A stretch of 64,000 nucleotides of DNA, taken from NCBI GenBank assembly GCA_022482625.1, contig JAKVOU010000001.1, positions 868,001 to 932,000 on the forward strand, given 5' to 3'. The position numbers and the translations under genes were made by a program. Of this stretch, positions 62,494 through 64,000 are shown in pieces (the stretch's first letter is position 1; each line of letters begins with the position of its first letter). The notes beneath the pieces were generated by a model that was not told where the DNA came from, made no database searches, and saw only the letters and a program-made list of their open reading frames with translations. The stretch comes from Spirochaetia bacterium. Its GTDB lineage: Bacteria > Spirochaetota > Spirochaetia > Sphaerochaetales > Sphaerochaetaceae.

Positions 62494-64000
62494 CTATACA
62501 ATCTTACCCATGGCACGCAGAATCTTTTCACTGGTAAACGGCCACGAACGCATCCATACCCCTACTGCATCATGAATGGCAATGGCAATGGCTGGAGCAG
62601 CTCCGTTCGTAGCAATCTCACTGATTGACTTTGCACCGAAAGGCCCTTCCTCATCATTTACATCAATGAGCACTGCCTTGAAATCCTCAGGCATTTCACT
62701 GATCATCGGAGGACAATAATCGGTAAGGTTAGTGTTCAAAGGAACTCCTTCCTTGTTGAAGATCAAACCTTCATAAAGCGAATGACCGATTGCCTTGAGC
62801 GCAGCCGCATACATCTGGCATTGCGCCATCTCGGGATTGATAGGAGTCCCTGCATCCTGCAATGCATAGAACTTCATCACCTTTACTTCGCCTGTCTTGA
62901 CATTGACAGCAACCTGGGCAAAGTGCGCCCCATAAGGAATGGAATTGACCATGGTAGTAAAGGATGCCTTGCCCATCAGCTGTCCATTGCCAGTACCACT
63001 GAGTGCAGTATGGCACAGTTCACCATAAGGCAATTCCTTGTTGCTCTTGGTACTGACTATCTTGCCGGGTAGTTCAAGAATGAGATCTTCTTCTTTCTCA
63101 TTCATCTGAAAAGCAGCTTCCTTGAAAATTGCCTTCTTCAGATCTTCACAGGCAAGCCGTGATGCATTGCCGGAAAAATATGTACCGCTGGAAGCATAGG
63201 CCCCGGTATCAAAGGGACAGCTGTCTGAATCTCCGCTGATCACGGCAACCCTGTCCATCGGTACCCGAAGGATTTCACAGGCAAGCTTGCAGCTGATTGT
63301 GTCCAGCCCGGTTCCCAAATCGGCACCACCGGAAAACACCTGTACTGATCCGTCAGTCATCAGCTTTGCCCATGCATTGGCATGGTCCAGTCCGGGAAGT
63401 CCCGATCCTTGCTGAATCATAGCAAAGCCTTTCCCTATCTTCCAATCAGGGTCAGCAGACACCTCCTTCCTGCCCCATCCAATCATCTTGGCACCTTTTT
63501 CCAATGCCTCACCAAGCCCACAGGAACCGACAGGAACGACATTACCTTCCCTGCCTTCTCCCAAACCTCTGAGAATTTCAAGCATATATCCTTTGTGCAC
63601 ATGATTCTTCCGTGCTACTTCCAGATAATCGATACCGAGTTTCTCACTCAGTTCTGCCATGCAGGTCATCAGTGCAAAAGCACCTTTCGGAGCCCCATAT
63701 CCCTGATAGGCACCTACAGAGGCTATATTGGAATAATAGGTAGTCACATCAAAACGCATATTGTCTACTGCAAGAAGCGGCAAAGTCTTGGAACAAGCAT
63801 TCATCGGAACAGTCAGGCAATGATTGCCATAAGGCCCGGTATTTGCTCTGACATCCATGTCAACAGCAGTAATCTTGCCATCCTTATTCGCTCCCAGCTT
63901 GACCGTAATTCTCATTGGATGACGAGTCGCTGTCGTAATGAATTCCTCCGCCCTGGTATTCCTGTAATAAATAGGGAGTCCCGTCTTCCAGACAGCATAA
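62494..64000 (-). CDS. Molybdenum hydroxylase large subunit, xanthine dehydrogenase-like (5' truncated)
   Basis: At least 500 residues; the frame is open to the window edge, so the start is missing. Molybdopterin-binding features: SVGAYQGYGAPKGAFALM, MIQQGSGLPGLDHANAW, GTGLDTISCKLACEIL and the C-terminal GPFGAKSISEIATNGAAPAI, whose Glu matches the catalytic Glu of xanthine oxidases. Oxidises purines or related heterocycles to feed the YgeW pathway. The 2Fe-2S and FAD parts would be other genes to the right. Confidence 0.9.
   Translation of the reverse strand, partial: YAVWKTGLPIYYRNTRAEEFITTATRHPMRITVKLGANKDGKITAVDMDVRANTGPYGNHCLTVPMNACSKTLPLLAVDNMRFDVTTYYSNIASVGAYQGYGAPKGAFALMTCMAELSEKLGIDYLEVARKNHVHKGYMLEILRGLGEGREGNVVPVGSCGLGEALEKGAKMIGWGRKEVSADPDWKIGKGFAMIQQGSGLPGLDHANAWAKLMTDGSVQVFSGGADLGTGLDTISCKLACEILRVPMDRVAVISGDSDSCPFDTGAYASSGTYFSGNASRLACEDLKKAIFKEAAFQMNEKEEDLILELPGKIVSTKSNKELPYGELCHTALSGTGNGQLMGKASFTTMVNSIPYGAHFAQVAVNVKTGEVKVMKFYALQDAGTPINPEMAQCQMYAAALKAIGHSLYEGLIFNKEGVPLNTNLTDYCPPMISEMPEDFKAVLIDVNDEEGPFGAKSISEIATNGAAPAIAIAIHDAVGVWMRSWPFTSEKILRAMGKIV

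Noticed and set aside
1-64000. CRISPR array
   Set aside because: No regularly spaced direct repeats seen; the only clear repeats are the IS ends, riboswitch pair and hairpins.

Overview
The window is about 64 kb of bacterial chromosome (no eukaryotic or plasmid/phage backbone genes), moderate GC in its core genes and clearly AT-rich between about 24 and 32 kb and between 44.6 and 46.2 kb. The style of the proteins (many short Lys-rich signal peptides and lipoproteins, sugar/peptide-fermenter enzymes, 4Fe-4S ferredoxin proteins, c-di-GMP proteins, YgeW/xanthine dehydrogenase purine catabolism, lipoproteins with beta-barrel-like C-termini) suggests an anaerobic spirochaete, probably Sphaerochaetaceae. 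That placement is an inference from sequence feel, not from a search.

Layout. 1-3.7 kb: the classic proteostasis run tig (5' truncated), clpP, clpX, then an NrnA-type DHH phosphoesterase overlapping clpX. 3.8-10.1 kb: a dicarboxylate/amino acid symporter, an exported rhodanese, a minus-strand hydrolase - SdpR-like - SdpI-like operon and an exported 5'-nucleotidase-type metallophosphatase. 10.3-16.4 kb: a protein with a sigma-region-4-like C-terminus coupled to rdgB, then pepF (frameshifted), a 6-phosphofructokinase and aminopeptidase C. 16.5-19.1 kb: a fluoride riboswitch, two tandem crcB fluoride-channel genes, a DUF190 gene, an acyl-ACP thioesterase and a pyrimidine-dimer glycosylase.

19-32 kb is an accessory region: an AbiEi-like regulator with a decayed nucleotidyltransferase partner, a CAT-like acetyltransferase, a flavodoxin-type reductase, GNAT and DMT genes, a RhuM-family gene, gene remnants, and a three-gene module (GHKL ATPase, STAS-like DUF4325 protein, membrane-anchored protein). 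Its first gene is split by a complete 2207-bp IS1634-like element with 5-bp target duplications; precise excision restores one frame of 345 aa. The region ends at a tRNA-Leu(GAG).

32-42.9 kb: a NifX-like protein with two MinD-type 4Fe-4S ATPases, a TPR protein, a lipoprotein preceded by a 13-codon coupled leader ORF, a Nudix hydrolase, and a second fluoride-riboswitch-like element with its own terminator in front of two tandem MutS-like ATPase genes; then a methyltransferase. 42.9-50.5 kb: a diguanylate cyclase, a degraded stretch with tRNA-Val(CAC), MarR-MATE, an outer-membrane-like protein and a phosphomannomutase. 50.5-64 kb: a family-6-like uracil/hypoxanthine-DNA glycosylase, an FAD protein, an ABC-F ATPase, an unusual receiver-GGDEF-EAL-flavodoxin-ferredoxin fusion, an M48-like protein lacking one zinc ligand, a caspase-like lipoprotein, an intact AbiEi/AbiEii toxin-antitoxin pair, and YgeW with a molybdenum hydroxylase running off the right edge.

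Five genes carry a total of seven single-base insertions that break the frame; removing one base at each point restores full-length proteins. This could be sequence error or real decay. The most notable items are the EAL-flavodoxin-ferredoxin fusion, the IS-disrupted GHKL/STAS-like module and the riboswitch-MutS arrangement.
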